Below the pieces are notes generated by a model, which was given only the letters and a program-made list of their open reading frames with translations, did not search any database and was not told the origin of the DNA. This document shows positions 34,511-43,723 of a stretch of 64,000 nt of DNA, in pieces. The DNA is from Tsukamurella sp. 1534. Its GTDB lineage: Bacteria > Actinomycetota > Actinomycetes > Mycobacteriales > Mycobacteriaceae. Both the position numbers and the translations under genes were made by a program. Every line of letters begins with the position of its first letter. Within the stretch, counting starts at the first letter, position 1. The stretch lies in assembly GCF_000312385.1 (NCBI RefSeq), contig NZ_HE997627.1, positions 377,911 through 441,910 on the forward strand. The letters run 5' to 3'.

Positions 34511-35839
34511 CTAACCGGTGCGACGGGCGGCGTCCTCGAGGCGCGGGACCGGGAGCCCCAGGTGCTCCCGCAAGGTGTCGCCCTCGTACTCCGCGCGGAA
34601 TGCGCCGCGCTCCTGGAGGATCGGGACCACGCGGTCGAACACCGCATCCAGGCCCGTGGGCGTGAGATGCGGCACCAGGATGAAGCCGTCGGCGGCGTCG
34701 GCCTGGATGAAGGTGTCGATCTCGTCCGCCACCTGCTCCGGCGTTCCCACGAACTGCGGCCGGGTGTTGAGTTCGATCACCAGCTCGCGGATCGAGAGTC
34801 CCCGCGCCTCGGCGCGCTCGCGGTAGGTGGCCACCACCGCGCGCGGATCGGCGTGCTGGACCCGGCCCTGCACCACCCGGGTGTCGAACACCGGCTCCAC
34901 GTCGGGAAGGGGGCCGTCGGGGTCGAAGCCCTGCAAACTGCGGCCCCACACCTGTTCGAGGAAGTTGAGCGCAGTCTGCGGGCCCACTTGGCGTCGGCGG
35001 ATGTGCCGAGCCAGATCGGCGGCCTCCTCCGGGGTGTCGCCGACGACCGCGGCGGCACCGGGGAACACCTTGAGATGCTCGGGATTCCGGCCTCGCCCGG
35101 CCGCTCGCGCCTTGACGTCGACGTAGAAGGCGCGGCCCGATTCCAGGGTGCCGTGGCGGGTGAAGATCGCGTCGGCCCGGCCGGCGGCGAAGTCCCGGCC
35201 CTCGCCGGAATCGCCCGCCTGCAGCAGGACCGGGTGCCCTTGCGGGCTCCGCGGCAGCGGCGCCGCGCCGCGCACGTCGAACCCGGGGCCGCGGTGGACC
35301 ACGTCCCCGCGGCCCCAGCCGTCCCAGAACTCCCGGGCCACGGTGACGAACTCGTCGGCGCGCTGGTACCGGTCGGCGTGGTCCAGGAAGCCTCCCCGCC
35401 GGAAGTTGGCGCCGGTGAAGGCGTCCGAGCTGGTCACCATGTTCCACGCCGCTCGGCCGTCGCTCAGGTGGTCGAGGGTCGCGAACTGCCGTGCCACGTC
35501 GAACGGTTCGTTGAAGGTGGTGTTGATGGTGCCGGCCAGGCCCAGTCGGTCCGTCACCGCGGCGAGACCGGCGAGCACCGTGAACGTGTCCGGGCGGCCC
35601 ACCACGTCGAGATCGTGGATCCTGCCCAGGTGCTCGCGCAGCCGCAGCCCCTCGGCGAGGAAGAAGAAGTCGAACCGGGCGCGTTCCGCGGCCCTGGCGA
35701 GGTAGGTGAACGAGTCGAACTCCACCTGGCTGCGCGCGGCGGGGTCGGACCACACGGTGTTGTGGTTGACGCCCGGAAAGTGCGCCGCGAGGTGGATCGG
35801 CTTGCGCTGTGCGCCTTCCCGCACCGGTATCCCGGTCAC
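34511..35839 (-). CDS. NtaA/SnaA/DszA-family FMN monooxygenase
   Basis: 442 residues. Signatures of the nitrilotriacetate/dibenzothiophene-sulfone monooxygenase group are HLAAHFPGVNHNTVW, YLARAAERARFDFFFLAEGL, the AGTINTTFNEPFDVARQFATLDH flavin region, GRAAWNMVTSSD (the core motif), HRYQRADEF-like DRYQRADEFVTVAREFWDGW, and GHPVLLQAGDSGEGRDFAA. Such enzymes need FMNH2 from a separate reductase. I prefer GTG 35839, which overlaps the preceding stop (GTGA); ATG 35851 is the alternative. The neighbours suggest breakdown of a C-S or C-N substrate. Confidence 0.9.
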   Translation of the reverse strand: MTGIPVREGAQRKPIHLAAHFPGVNHNTVWSDPAARSQVEFDSFTYLARAAERARFDFFFLAEGLRLREHLGRIHDLDVVGRPDTFTVLAGLAAVTDRLGLAGTINTTFNEPFDVARQFATLDHLSDGRAAWNMVTSSDAFTGANFRRGGFLDHADRYQRADEFVTVAREFWDGWGRGDVVHRGPGFDVRGAAPLPRSPQGHPVLLQAGDSGEGRDFAAGRADAIFTRHGTLESGRAFYVDVKARAAGRGRNPEHLKVFPGAAAVVGDTPEEAADLARHIRRRQVGPQTALNFLEQVWGRSLQGFDPDGPLPDVEPVFDTRVVQGRVQHADPRAVVATYRERAEARGLSIRELVIELNTRPQFVGTPEQVADEIDTFIQADAADGFILVPHLTPTGLDAVFDRVVPILQERGAFRAEYEGDTLREHLGLPVPRLEDAARRTG

Positions 35840-36864
35840 AGCAGTCCCCATTCCTTGGCGAGGAGCTCGTGACTGCGCAGGCGCGCGGCGTGGTCGTGGG
35901 TCACCGAGGTCACCACCACCTCGTCTGCTGCTGTCCGTTCCACGAGCGCGGCGAGCCCCTCGGCGACGGTGCCCGGGTCGCCGACGAACTGCGTCTCAGT
36001 CCGGTCGGCCACTGCGCGGCGCTGCTCCTCGGAGAGCTCGTCGCTCGAGCGCGGGTACGGCGCCGCGCCGCCGCCGAAGCGGATCGAGTGCACCCACGCC
36101 GGGAACCCGGCGGCCAGGCGCCTCGCCTCCGCGGCGGAATCCGCGACGACGACGTCGGCGCTCACCACCACGTACGGCGCGGCCAGGGACGCGGAGGGCC
36201 GGAACGCCTCCCGGTACGCACCGGCCGCCTCGACCGTGGTGGCCGGACTGACGTGGTAGTTGGCGACGAACGGCAGGCCCAGCGCCCCGGCGAGCCGTGC
36301 GCTCTCCCCCGCGCTGCTGCCGAAGATCCACACCGGGCTGCCCGCGGCGGCTTCGGCCACCGGCGATCGCAGAACCTGTCCGCCCGCCTCGTAGGCCCCG
36401 TCGAGCAGGGCGAGCACATCACCGACCTGCTCCGAGAACCCCGGCGGCTCGGCCCCCGGGTGGTACAGCGTCTCGTACCCCGCGACGATGGCGGGAGCCG
36501 GTGCGGGCGCGCCCGGCGTCGGGGTCCGCAGGCGCTGCCCGGTGCGCCCGAGCCCGATGTCCACGCGTCCCGGGTGCAGGGCGGCGATCACGCCGAACGC
36601 ATCCGCGACCGCGGGGGCCGTCGTGAATCCGATGAGCACGGCGGCGGAGCCGACGCGGATCCGGTTCGTCGCGGCGAGGATCTCCGCGATGAGCACGGCC
36701 GGGGCCGCGCTCGCGACGTGCGCGAAGTGGTGCTCCGCGACCCAGTAGCGGTGATAGCCCCAGTCCTCGGCGCGGCGCGCCAGGTCGAGCGTGTTGCGCA
36801 GCGCCTCCGCGGGCGTGCCGCCCTCGGGGATCGGGGCGAGGTCGAGGATGTCCAGCCGCGTCAT
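35836..36864 (-). CDS. LLM-class flavin-dependent oxidoreductase (MsnO8-like)
   Basis: 342 residues. [67 protein letters not shown] and [15 protein letters not shown] place it in the same alkanal-monooxygenase-like group as the protein at 23450. The ATG overlaps the upstream gene's stop by one base (TGATG), and the stop overlaps the next gene. It is the middle of three consecutive LLM genes. In Bacillus subtilis ytm-type sulfur loci, the same subgroup (YtmO) accompanies an NtaA-type partner (YtnJ). Confidence 0.87.
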   Translation of the reverse strand: MTRLDILDLAPIPEGGTPAEALRNTLDLARRAEDWGYHRYWVAEHHFAHVASAAPAVLIAEILAATNRIRVGSAAVLIGFTTAPAVADAFGVIAALHPGRVDIGLGRTGQRLRTPTPGAPAPAPAIVAGYETLYHPGAEPPGFSEQVGDVLALLDGAYEAGGQVLRSPVAEAAAGSPVWIFGSSAGESARLAGALGLPFVANYHVSPATTVEAAGAYREAFRPSASLAAPYVVVSADVVVADSAAEARRLAAGFPAWVHSIRFGGGAAPYPRSSDELSEEQRRAVADRTETQFVGDPGTVAEGLAALVERTAADEVVVTSVTHDHAARLRSHELLAKEWGLL

Positions 36865-37955
36865 CACGCGCCCTTCACGGCGAATCGGCTGACCGGCCGC
36901 TCCAGGCCGAGGATCTCGCGGAACGTGCCCGTGCCGGCGGCCCCCGGGAGCAGTGGCGCGAACGCGTCGCGCAGCCGCGGAAGGTCCACGGCGTTGACGC
37001 CGGGACGCAGCCGCGCACCGTCGAGCCCGACCGACCGCCAGCCGGCGATCAGGTCCACGAGCCCCTCCCCCGTGCCCGCATAGACCCGCGCGTCGTCGAC
37101 GTACGGTTCTCGTCGATCGAGCTTGTCGATGCGCCGCAGGGCCGTTCGCTCCGAATCGGCGAGGTGGACGGTGACGTCGGCGAGTACCCGCGGAACACCC
37201 GCCGCGCGGAGCCGCACGGCGGTCGCACCCAACTCCTCGTCGGTTCCCGAGGCCAGGATCGCGACATCGGCGGCGTGCGCGAGGGTTTCGCTCTCGGCGT
37301 CGGCGACGCGCACCACGATCACGGGCCGCCCCTGCGGCGGCCGCGGGGTGATCGACGGCCCCTTGACGGAGAAGTGCTCCCCCTCGAAGTCGATGTAGTG
37401 CAGGCGTTCCCGGTCGATGTACCGCCCGGTGGCGGCGTCCTTGATCACGGCATCGTCCTCCCAGCTGTCCCAGAGGTCGCGGAGCACGGTGATGTACTCG
37501 TGCGCCTCGCGGTTCCGGCTGCGGCGATCCTGCGGCTCCTTGCGGCCGAACAGCGCCGCGTCCTCGCCGCGCCCCGTGGTGGCGGGCAGGACGCCGGCCC
37601 GGCCGCCGCTCACGTGGTCGAGGGTGGCCACGGCCTTCGAGGCGTGAAAAGGCTCGGTATGCGTGGCGGTCACGGTGGGAACCAGGCCGATCCGGGCGGT
37701 CGACGGTGCCACGCGCGCGGCGAGGAGGGTGGCGTCGAAGCGTCCGGTGAGCCGGTCGCGGGCGGTGAGGGTGAACGAGTCCTCGAAGGTCGCGAAGTCG
37801 GCGGCGGCCGCCTCCGCGGAGCGGGCCAGCCCAACCCAATGCTCCGCGGAGGTGGCCTCCAGTGGATCCGCTCCCACTTCGGCGAACGCTGCGGGATGCC
37901 AGCCGAAGGGCTCCAGGGCGATCCCGAGGACAGGACGAGTGGTCGACGCGGTCAC
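36864..37955 (-). CDS. LLM-class flavin-dependent monooxygenase
   Basis: 363 residues from GTG 37955. N-terminal [18 protein letters not shown] and an NtaA-like [27 protein letters not shown] segment, [33 protein letters not shown] for the flavin face, and a long insertion (about 140-200, with [15 protein letters not shown]) typical of the NtaA/SnaA type. The C-terminal region is shorter than in the classic members (about 440 residues). It is first in the LLM trio and shares the TGATG overlap with the next gene. Substrate is unknown. Confidence 0.85.
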   Translation of the reverse strand: MTASTTRPVLGIALEPFGWHPAAFAEVGADPLEATSAEHWVGLARSAEAAAADFATFEDSFTLTARDRLTGRFDATLLAARVAPSTARIGLVPTVTATHTEPFHASKAVATLDHVSGGRAGVLPATTGRGEDAALFGRKEPQDRRSRNREAHEYITVLRDLWDSWEDDAVIKDAATGRYIDRERLHYIDFEGEHFSVKGPSITPRPPQGRPVIVVRVADAESETLAHAADVAILASGTDEELGATAVRLRAAGVPRVLADVTVHLADSERTALRRIDKLDRREPYVDDARVYAGTGEGLVDLIAGWRSVGLDGARLRPGVNAVDLPRLRDAFAPLLPGAAGTGTFREILGLERPVSRFAVKGA

Positions 37956-38080
37956 GGGAACGACGGTATGCGGCCGGCCCGCGGGTGTAACCCCTTGCGC
38001 TCAGCGTGCTTCCAACCGCGAGGCGCACACCGCCACGGCGCTACGGCCGGACTGTGCAATCCCACAGAATGGGAATCAAG

Positions 38081-38098
38081 TGAGTGAACGTTCTCTTA
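38081..38098. promoter_or_regulatory. TetR-type palindrome upstream of the hydrolase
   Basis: TGAGTGAACGTTCTCTTA is an imperfect 18-base palindrome (14 of 18 positions pair) centred on GAACGTTC. It sits in the 212-base gap 37956-38167 before the secreted hydrolase, about 70 bases from its ATG. It resembles TetR/FadR-type operators of actinobacteria; the regulator is not identified. I see nothing else clear in the gap apart from a GGAGG ribosome binding site. Confidence 0.5.
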
Positions 38099-38167
38099 CG
38101 CGACTCGATACGCTACCGTCCACGGTGTATGCGATCCCACAGAGGGAAGGCCGGAGGAACCACGCGG

Positions 38168-40222
38168 ATGAAGTCGGCTCTACTCAAGCCCCTGGGCGTC
38201 CTCGTCGCGGCGTGCCTGATCGCCACCGCCGCACCCGCACTCCGCGCGCCGGAGACGAGCGCCGAGCCCTGGAAGCCGGGATCCGGGGTGGCCGGCATGA
38301 TCAACCCCGAGTGGATCGCCTCGCACGAGGCACCCACGAAGTACCCGCGTATGAGCACCGAATGGGACGTGCCGATCACGATGTCCGACGGGACCGTGCT
38401 GCGCGCGAACATCTACCGGCCGGCCGACGCCGCCGGGAACGCGATCACGGCGAAGACGCCCACCCTCCTGAACGTGACGCCGTACACGAAGCTCCTCACC
38501 ACGATCGCGATGCTGGCCCTCAACGTCCCGGTACTCACCGACGCGATGATCCGGTTCCTCAACCTGTTCAATTTCGCCGGGACCCCCATCGCCGGTGTCA
38601 ACGACCTGCGCGACATGCTCAACAGCGGCGTCGCGAACTCCTTCGGCGTGGACCCCAAGCTCGTCCAGAACGGCTACACCCAGGTGGTCCTCGATGTGCG
38701 GGGCACCGGCAACTCGCAGGGCGTGTGGCAGCTCTTCGGGCCGCGCGAACAGGACGACACGATCGAGGCCCTGGACTGGGTGCGCACGCAGCCGTGGACC
38801 AACGGCCGGATCGGCATGAACGGCATGTCCTACTCGGGCATCAACCAGCTGCAGGCCGCGTCCAAGAACCCGAAGGGCCTGCAGGCGCTGTTCCCGGTGG
38901 TCCCCGGCGCGGACATCATGAACGACGCGCTGGCCCCGGGCGGCGGTGTCGCGCTGGGCTTCGCGCTCCCCTGGCTCACCGCCGTCAACACGCTCAAGAT
39001 GATCCCCGACCTGCGCTCGCTGCTCAACGGCACCTTCGACTGGAGGTGGCTGCAGGACCGCATCCAGAACCCGATCACCTACATCCCCGACCTCCTGTCC
39101 GCGCTCCTGGTCCCGAACCCCGAGCAGGCGACACCGAAGGCGCAGGAGCTGCTCACCGCGAGCGCGGACCTGCGCCGGGCGATGGTGACACCGCTCGAGA
39201 AGGTCACCACCCCGACCTTCGCCATCGGCGCCTGGCACGACATCTTCACCAACTCGGAGTGGCGACTGCCGACCGAACTGAGCAGCTTGCCGACCAGCAA
39301 GAAGAAGCTCATCATGAGCGACGGCTTCCACGGCACGGCCTCGCACGACATGGGCGGCGTGGACCAGCCGACCCGCGTCGACGTGCTGCAGAAGGCGTGG
39401 TTCGACAAGTGGCTCAAGGACGTCGACAACGGCATCGACAACTACGCCCCGGTCACGCTGCACCGCAAGGGCGGCGGCTGGTGGCAGGGCGACACGTTCC
39501 CCGAGCCCGGCCAGCAGTACCAGCGCATGTACCTCTCCGGCCTCACCTCGGGGTCGGCCCCGGGATCGTTGAGCGACAACAGCCTCCAGACCGCGCCGCC
39601 GAAGATCCCCGCGCGGCGCACCGTGGGCCCCGGCCTGTCCACCCTGTGTTCCAACGACACGGGCCAGGCGATGATCGGAGCGCTCGTGTTCCAGGGCTGC
39701 ACCGCGGACAACCGGGTCGCGGAGATGAACGGCCTGACCTTCTCGTCGAAGCCGGTCGCGAAGAACACCGTGGTCTCGGGCCCGATCAACCTGCACCTCA
39801 CCACGACCCAGGACGCGCAGGACGCGTACTGGAACATCATGATCACCGACGTCTCGCCCGACGGCCGCTCCGAGGTGATCAGCTCCGGCCAGCTCACCAC
39901 CTCGGTCCGGCAGATCGACGAGGCGCGGAGCATCAAGACGGCGGCCGGCGACTACGCCGCCCCGACCTACGCCATGGACATCGCGAAGCGGCAGACGGTG
40001 AAGCCGGGGCAGGTCGTGGAGCTCGACATCGCGTCGCACGCCACATCGGCGATCCTCAGGCCGGGGCACCGGCTGCGCGTGGACGTGTTCGCCCTGAACC
40101 TGACCAAGGCCGCGCCGCTCGGGCCGGTCGCCGCGCTGAGCCAGTACAAACCGCAGCACGTGCTGATCGACCCGACGAGGCCCAGCTACCTGGTGGTGCC
40201 GTCGGACCGCCCTCTGCCGTAG
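38168..40222 (+). CDS. Secreted CocE/NonD-family hydrolase (X-Pro dipeptidyl-peptidase-like)
   Basis: 684-residue serine hydrolase. Signal peptide about 1-30 (KSALLKPLGVLVAACLIATA). The S15 alpha/beta-hydrolase domain has DVRGTGNSQG, the nucleophile elbow GMSYSG (Ser near 220), the Asp in GAWHDIFTN and the His in GFHGTASHD. A C-terminal jelly-roll (about 475-684) matches X-Pro dipeptidyl-peptidase C-terminal domains. A cap-like insertion of about 130 residues lies between nucleophile and acid. Related secreted proteins cleave esters or acyl-peptides; no substrate is assigned. ATG 38168 with a GGAGG site; the upstream frame to 38084 would bury the signal peptide. Confidence 0.9.
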   Translation: MKSALLKPLGVLVAACLIATAAPALRAPETSAEPWKPGSGVAGMINPEWIASHEAPTKYPRMSTEWDVPITMSDGTVLRANIYRPADAAGNAITAKTPTLLNVTPYTKLLTTIAMLALNVPVLTDAMIRFLNLFNFAGTPIAGVNDLRDMLNSGVANSFGVDPKLVQNGYTQVVLDVRGTGNSQGVWQLFGPREQDDTIEALDWVRTQPWTNGRIGMNGMSYSGINQLQAASKNPKGLQALFPVVPGADIMNDALAPGGGVALGFALPWLTAVNTLKMIPDLRSLLNGTFDWRWLQDRIQNPITYIPDLLSALLVPNPEQATPKAQELLTASADLRRAMVTPLEKVTTPTFAIGAWHDIFTNSEWRLPTELSSLPTSKKKLIMSDGFHGTASHDMGGVDQPTRVDVLQKAWFDKWLKDVDNGIDNYAPVTLHRKGGGWWQGDTFPEPGQQYQRMYLSGLTSGSAPGSLSDNSLQTAPPKIPARRTVGPGLSTLCSNDTGQAMIGALVFQGCTADNRVAEMNGLTFSSKPVAKNTVVSGPINLHLTTTQDAQDAYWNIMITDVSPDGRSEVISSGQLTTSVRQIDEARSIKTAAGDYAAPTYAMDIAKRQTVKPGQVVELDIASHATSAILRPGHRLRVDVFALNLTKAAPLGPVAALSQYKPQHVLIDPTRPSYLVVPSDRPLP

Positions 40223-40223
40223 A

Positions 40224-40637
40224 TCACCCGAGCGTCGCGACGAGGACCGCGGCGAGGCACATCGCGGGGCCGTGTGGCACGGTGCGGTCTCGGGCGACGG
40301 CGGCCCACGCCAGGGTGATCACCTGGGCTCCGAGCACCGCGGGCAGGACGGCCGCCGCGCCGCAGGACCATCCGACCGCGGCGCCGAGCGTGGGCGCGAG
40401 CTTCACATCGCCCGCCCCCATCCCGCGGCCCAGGAAGCCGAGCGCGTTGATCGCGGTCCAGACCGCCGCGCCGCCCGGAGCGGACCAGTCACCGTCGGCG
40501 GCGAACAGGCAGCAGGCCAGGAGCGCGACCGCAGCCCCGGGCAGGGTGAGCACGTTCGGCAGGCGCCGCTGTCGCACGTCGAACCAGCACAGCGCGGCGC
40601 ACCACGCCAGGAATCCCCCGAAGAGCCCCCACTCCAC
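40224..40637 (-). CDS. A24-family prepilin peptidase-like protein
   Basis: Short membrane aspartic peptidase of 137 residues, lacking the N-terminal methylase domain of classical PilD. The two catalytic Asp motifs are visible: FDVRQRRLPN (Asp near 17, the D-x5-LPN pattern) and GMGAGDVKLAP (GxGxGDxKL). There are about four to five membrane helices. It matches the position of M. tuberculosis Rv2551c near aroE/mltG. The start is uncertain: GTG 40637 gives an immediate helix, while an upstream ATG at 40694 would add a Pro/Gly-rich peptide. Convergent with the hydrolase with one base between. Confidence 0.85.
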   Translation of the reverse strand: MEWGLFGGFLAWCAALCWFDVRQRRLPNVLTLPGAAVALLACCLFAADGDWSAPGGAAVWTAINALGFLGRGMGAGDVKLAPTLGAAVGWSCGAAAVLPAVLGAQVITLAWAAVARDRTVPHGPAMCLAAVLVATLG

Positions 40638-40759
40638 CCGGTCAGCATTCCCCGGAGGCGGGGGTCCGCGCAGCGGAACCCCGCGAAAATGCACGGCAGA
40701 GGGCGTCCGCGGCCACTATGGCCGCGAGTCACCTCTCCGGCGAAGATTCGCGAAGCGGA

Positions 40760-41170
40760 TCAGGCCTCGAGCACCGCTCTCAGGCGATCCGGCACCGGGA
40801 TGGAGCCGGAACCGTCGGCCGCGATCACCGCGTACACGATGCGGCCCGCCACCGCCCGTGTCGGCTCCGCCTCGCCCAGCCCGACGAGGAACGCGAATTC
40901 CAGGGTGTAGCTCTTGGTGCCGATCCGGCCCGGGGTGATCACCAGCTCGGCGTCCTCCGCGTCGGTGAGGCCCGCGGCGTAGTCCAACTCCACGTGCACC
41001 ACCTGCGAATCGAAGCCGGCGGCGAGCCACCCCTCGTAGCTCATCCCGCGGTCGGCGTAGAACTCCGTCACCGCCGTGTCCACGTAGCCCAGGTACCACA
41101 TGTTGAACATGACGCCCTGGCGGTCGATTTCGTAGTAGCGCGGCCGGAACCGGTAGCGGAAGTCGGTCAT
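40760..41170 (-). CDS. Acyl-CoA thioesterase (4HBT, YbgC-like)
   Basis: 136-residue hot-dog fold thioesterase. FRYRFRPRYYEIDRQGVMFNMWYLGYVDTA matches the 4HBT motif with active-site Asp (YYEIDRQGVM) and the N-W/Y pairing, and FAFLVGLGEAEPTRAVAGRIVYAVI forms the central strands. Its ATG overlaps the aroE stop codon (41167-41170, ATGA), so the two are coupled. Probably hydrolyses an acyl-CoA, substrate unknown. I know of no counterpart at this spot in the M. tuberculosis block. Confidence 0.9.
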   Translation of the reverse strand: MTDFRYRFRPRYYEIDRQGVMFNMWYLGYVDTAVTEFYADRGMSYEGWLAAGFDSQVVHVELDYAAGLTDAEDAELVITPGRIGTKSYTLEFAFLVGLGEAEPTRAVAGRIVYAVIAADGSGSIPVPDRLRAVLEA

Positions 41171-41991
41171 CGCGCCGCCCGCGCCGCGTCGAGTGCCTCC
41201 GCCATCGCGGCGCGCGGGGCGGGCCGCCCGGTGAACAGCTCGGCCTGCCGGAAGGCCTGGTGCAGCAGCATCGTCAGGCCGCCCGCGGTGCGGGCGCCCT
41301 TGGATTCGGCGGCCGCGACCAGGAGCGTGGGCCACGGGTCGTAGGCCACGTCGGCGACGGCCGGTGCCGCGGAGCTCAGCGCGTCCATGAGCGGGAAGTC
41401 CTCGGGCTGCGCCGACCCCGGCAGCGTGGAGACGACGACGCCCGCCTCGGGCACCCCGGCCGCCGCGAGCGCCGCCCACGAGGCGGCCAGCCCGAACGAC
41501 TCGGCACACTCCAGCGCGCCCCGGGCGCGCTCCTCCGAGCGGGACAGCACCGTCACCCGAAGGAAGCCGCGGTCCGCCAGCGCGGCGAACACCGGACGTG
41601 CCGTGCCGCCCGCGCCGACCACGACCGCCGACTCCCCCGTCGCACCGCACTCGTCGAGGAGGCCCGCAGCCCCGTCGACGTCGGTGCAGTCGGCGAGCCA
41701 ACCGCCGTCGGCGCGCACCAGCGTGTTCGCGGAGCCGACGCGGACCGCGCGATCGGTGCGCTCATCGGCGAAATCGAGGGCCGCGAACTTGCCCGGCATC
41801 GTCACCGACACCCCGACCCACTCCGGGCCGAACCCACCGACCAACCCCGGAAGGGACTCCGCATCGCACTCGACCCGGTCGTACGTCCAGTCCAGGCCGA
41901 GCGCCGCGAACGCGGCGCCGTGCAGCACCGGCGACAGCGAGTGGTCGATGGGCTTGCCGAGCACGGCGGCCCGTCGGGCGGGGCTCGTCAC
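41167..41991 (-). CDS. aroE: Shikimate dehydrogenase
   Basis: NADP-dependent reduction of 3-dehydroshikimate to shikimate, in chorismate synthesis. 274 residues. Marks are HSLSPVLHGAAF (substrate Ser), VGVSVTMPGKFAA with the catalytic Lys, the NTLVRADGGW loop, DCTDVDG with the catalytic Asp, and the NADP-binding VVVGAGGTARPVFAAL. The GTG start overlaps the mltG stop (GTGA). It lies in alaS-ruvX-mltG-aroE order, as in mycobacteria. Confidence 0.95.
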   Translation of the reverse strand: MTSPARRAAVLGKPIDHSLSPVLHGAAFAALGLDWTYDRVECDAESLPGLVGGFGPEWVGVSVTMPGKFAALDFADERTDRAVRVGSANTLVRADGGWLADCTDVDGAAGLLDECGATGESAVVVGAGGTARPVFAALADRGFLRVTVLSRSEERARGALECAESFGLAASWAALAAAGVPEAGVVVSTLPGSAQPEDFPLMDALSSAAPAVADVAYDPWPTLLVAAAESKGARTAGGLTMLLHQAFRQAELFTGRPAPRAAMAEALDAARAAR

Positions 41992-43238
41992 CCGCCGCAC
42001 CCGACGGAGAGGAACTTGGCGTCGCACGCCTTCTGCCGGTTGCGCTCGTGCTGCGCGAAGTCGTCGGTGAACAGGGTGGTGCCCTTGTCGTCGACGGTCA
42101 CGAAGTAGAGCCACGGCCCGGGCGTCGGGTTCTCGGTGGCGAGCAGCGCCGGGTTCCCGACGGCGCCGATGGGCGTGGCCGGCAGGCCGGTCTTGGCGTA
42201 GGTGTTCCACTCGGTCTTCTTGAGCAGCTTCTCGCCCGCCACGTCGATGCTCGTGATGGCCTCGGTGTAGTTGACCGTGGAGTCCATCTCCAGTTTCTGG
42301 TTCTTCGCGAGGCGGTTGAGGATGACCCGCGCGACCTTCGGGTAGTCGTCGGCCTGGTTCACCTCGCGCTCCACGATCGACGAGGACACCAGCACCTGAT
42401 ACGGGTCCAGCTTCGCCGCCGAGGTGGTGCTGGCGTTGAGCAGCCCCTGCGCCTCGTAGCGCTCGGTGGACGCCGTGATCAGGGCTTTGAGGATCGACTG
42501 CGGAGTGCCGAACGGGTCGACCTCCTCCCACACGCCCGGAGCGATCAGGCCCTCGAGGCGCCGGTGGTCGCCGCGCAGCGCGTTCACCGCGCGGGTGGCC
42601 CACGACGGGACGCCCAGCTCCGTGGGGCTCGCCGTGGCCGCGACGCGGATGAACTCCTCCTTGGAGATCTTCTTCTTCGCGCCGCCCTCGGTGTGCGCGG
42701 TCGCGGCGGACAGGCCGCTGAGGATGCCGGGCGCGACCTTGTTGTCCCGGTTGCGCTTGTCGTCCAGCTGGGCGCCGGGCGCGACCCCCAGCATGCCGAC
42801 GCGGTGCGACCGGGCCGGGTCGACGATCATGTCCACGGCCTCGCTCGCCGACAGCTGCTTGCGCAGCTCGTAGTAGCCGGCGGAGATCGGCTCGTTCCCC
42901 GCCGCCCGATTGAAGGCGCCGGTGGACTTCACGACGCCCGCCTCCACGAGGCTGCGACCGAAGTCCGAGTTGTTCTGGCCCGTGATGTGCACGACGACCT
43001 CGGGGCCGGCCTGCCCCGACGGGTAGTCCTCGGGAGCGTCCTTACCGAACAGCGAACCGCGCACCGACCACAGCACACCGCCCGCGACGACCAGGAAGAT
43101 CAGCACCACCGACAGCAGCGCCACGCGGCGGCGCCGACGGATCCGCGCCTGCCGGGCCGCCCGGCGGCGCTCCGACCGGCCGCCGGCCCGGCCGACGGGC
43201 ACGGGCTCAGCACGTTCGGTTCTCCACCCGTCGTTCAC
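41988..43238 (-). CDS. mltG: Endolytic murein transglycosylase
   Basis: Membrane-bound enzyme that cleaves nascent glycan strands and ends glycan elongation. 416 residues: a basic cytosolic N-terminus (about 1-45), one membrane helix (about 46-68, [16 protein letters not shown]), a LysM-like/YceG N-domain and the catalytic core with [25 protein letters not shown] (the Glu of the VERE motif). The LQMDSTVNY-like [12 protein letters not shown] segment and the late [16 protein letters not shown] are typical. It precedes aroE and follows ruvX with coupled codons (43235-43238). Confidence 0.94.
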   Translation of the reverse strand: MNDGWRTERAEPVPVGRAGGRSERRRAARQARIRRRRRVALLSVVLIFLVVAGGVLWSVRGSLFGKDAPEDYPSGQAGPEVVVHITGQNNSDFGRSLVEAGVVKSTGAFNRAAGNEPISAGYYELRKQLSASEAVDMIVDPARSHRVGMLGVAPGAQLDDKRNRDNKVAPGILSGLSAATAHTEGGAKKKISKEEFIRVAATASPTELGVPSWATRAVNALRGDHRRLEGLIAPGVWEEVDPFGTPQSILKALITASTERYEAQGLLNASTTSAAKLDPYQVLVSSSIVEREVNQADDYPKVARVILNRLAKNQKLEMDSTVNYTEAITSIDVAGEKLLKKTEWNTYAKTGLPATPIGAVGNPALLATENPTPGPWLYFVTVDDKGTTLFTDDFAQHERNRQKACDAKFLSVGCGG

Positions 43239-43720
43239 TCACCGACCTCCTCGGGATCGATCCTCGGTCGCCGCTCGTCCAGCCACCCCTGCAGGATGGC
43301 GACGGCGGCGGCCTGGTCGATCACCGCTCGCTGCTGCTTCGCCCGCACCCCGTTGTCCCGAAGCGCGCGCTGCGCGGTCACCGTGGTGAAGCGCTCATCT
43401 GAGAAAGATACCTGCGGCGGGTTTGCGGTCGTGGTATCCAGCACCCCGGCGAGCCGCGCCGCGAACTCCTCCGCCATCCGCGCGGACGCGCCGTGCTCGC
43501 CCCGCAGCGTGCGCGGCATCCCCACGACGATCTCGACCGGCTCGTAATCGGTCACGATCTGCGCGATGCGCCGCAGGTCGGAGCCGTTCGAGGCGGCGCG
43601 GACCGTCTCGACCGGCGTCGCGAGCAGACCGTCCGGATCGGAGATCGCGACTCCGATCCGGGCCTTGCCCACGTCGAGGCCGAGGCGCCGGCCGCGTTCC
43701 CAGCCGGGTCCGCTCGCCAT
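43235..43720 (-). CDS. ruvX: Putative Holliday junction resolvase / rRNA maturation nuclease RuvX
   Basis: 161-residue RNase H-fold protein (YqgF family). [18 protein letters not shown] gives the first catalytic Asp. [14 protein letters not shown] is the central strand, [16 protein letters not shown] the second acidic motif and [16 protein letters not shown] carries the last Asp. ATG 43720 lies three bases before the alaS stop on the same strand. In bacteria this family is linked to junction resolution and pre-16S rRNA processing. Confidence 0.94.
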   Translation of the reverse strand: MASGPGWERGRRLGLDVGKARIGVAISDPDGLLATPVETVRAASNGSDLRRIAQIVTDYEPVEIVVGMPRTLRGEHGASARMAEEFAARLAGVLDTTTANPPQVSFSDERFTTVTAQRALRDNGVRAKQQRAVIDQAAAVAILQGWLDERRPRIDPEEVGE

Positions 43721-43723
43721 CGA

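Noticed and set aside
37956-38167. Search for an RNA element in the longest non-coding gap
   Set aside because: I found no riboswitch-like or tRNA-like structure, only the palindrome at 38081-38098 and a ribosome binding site.
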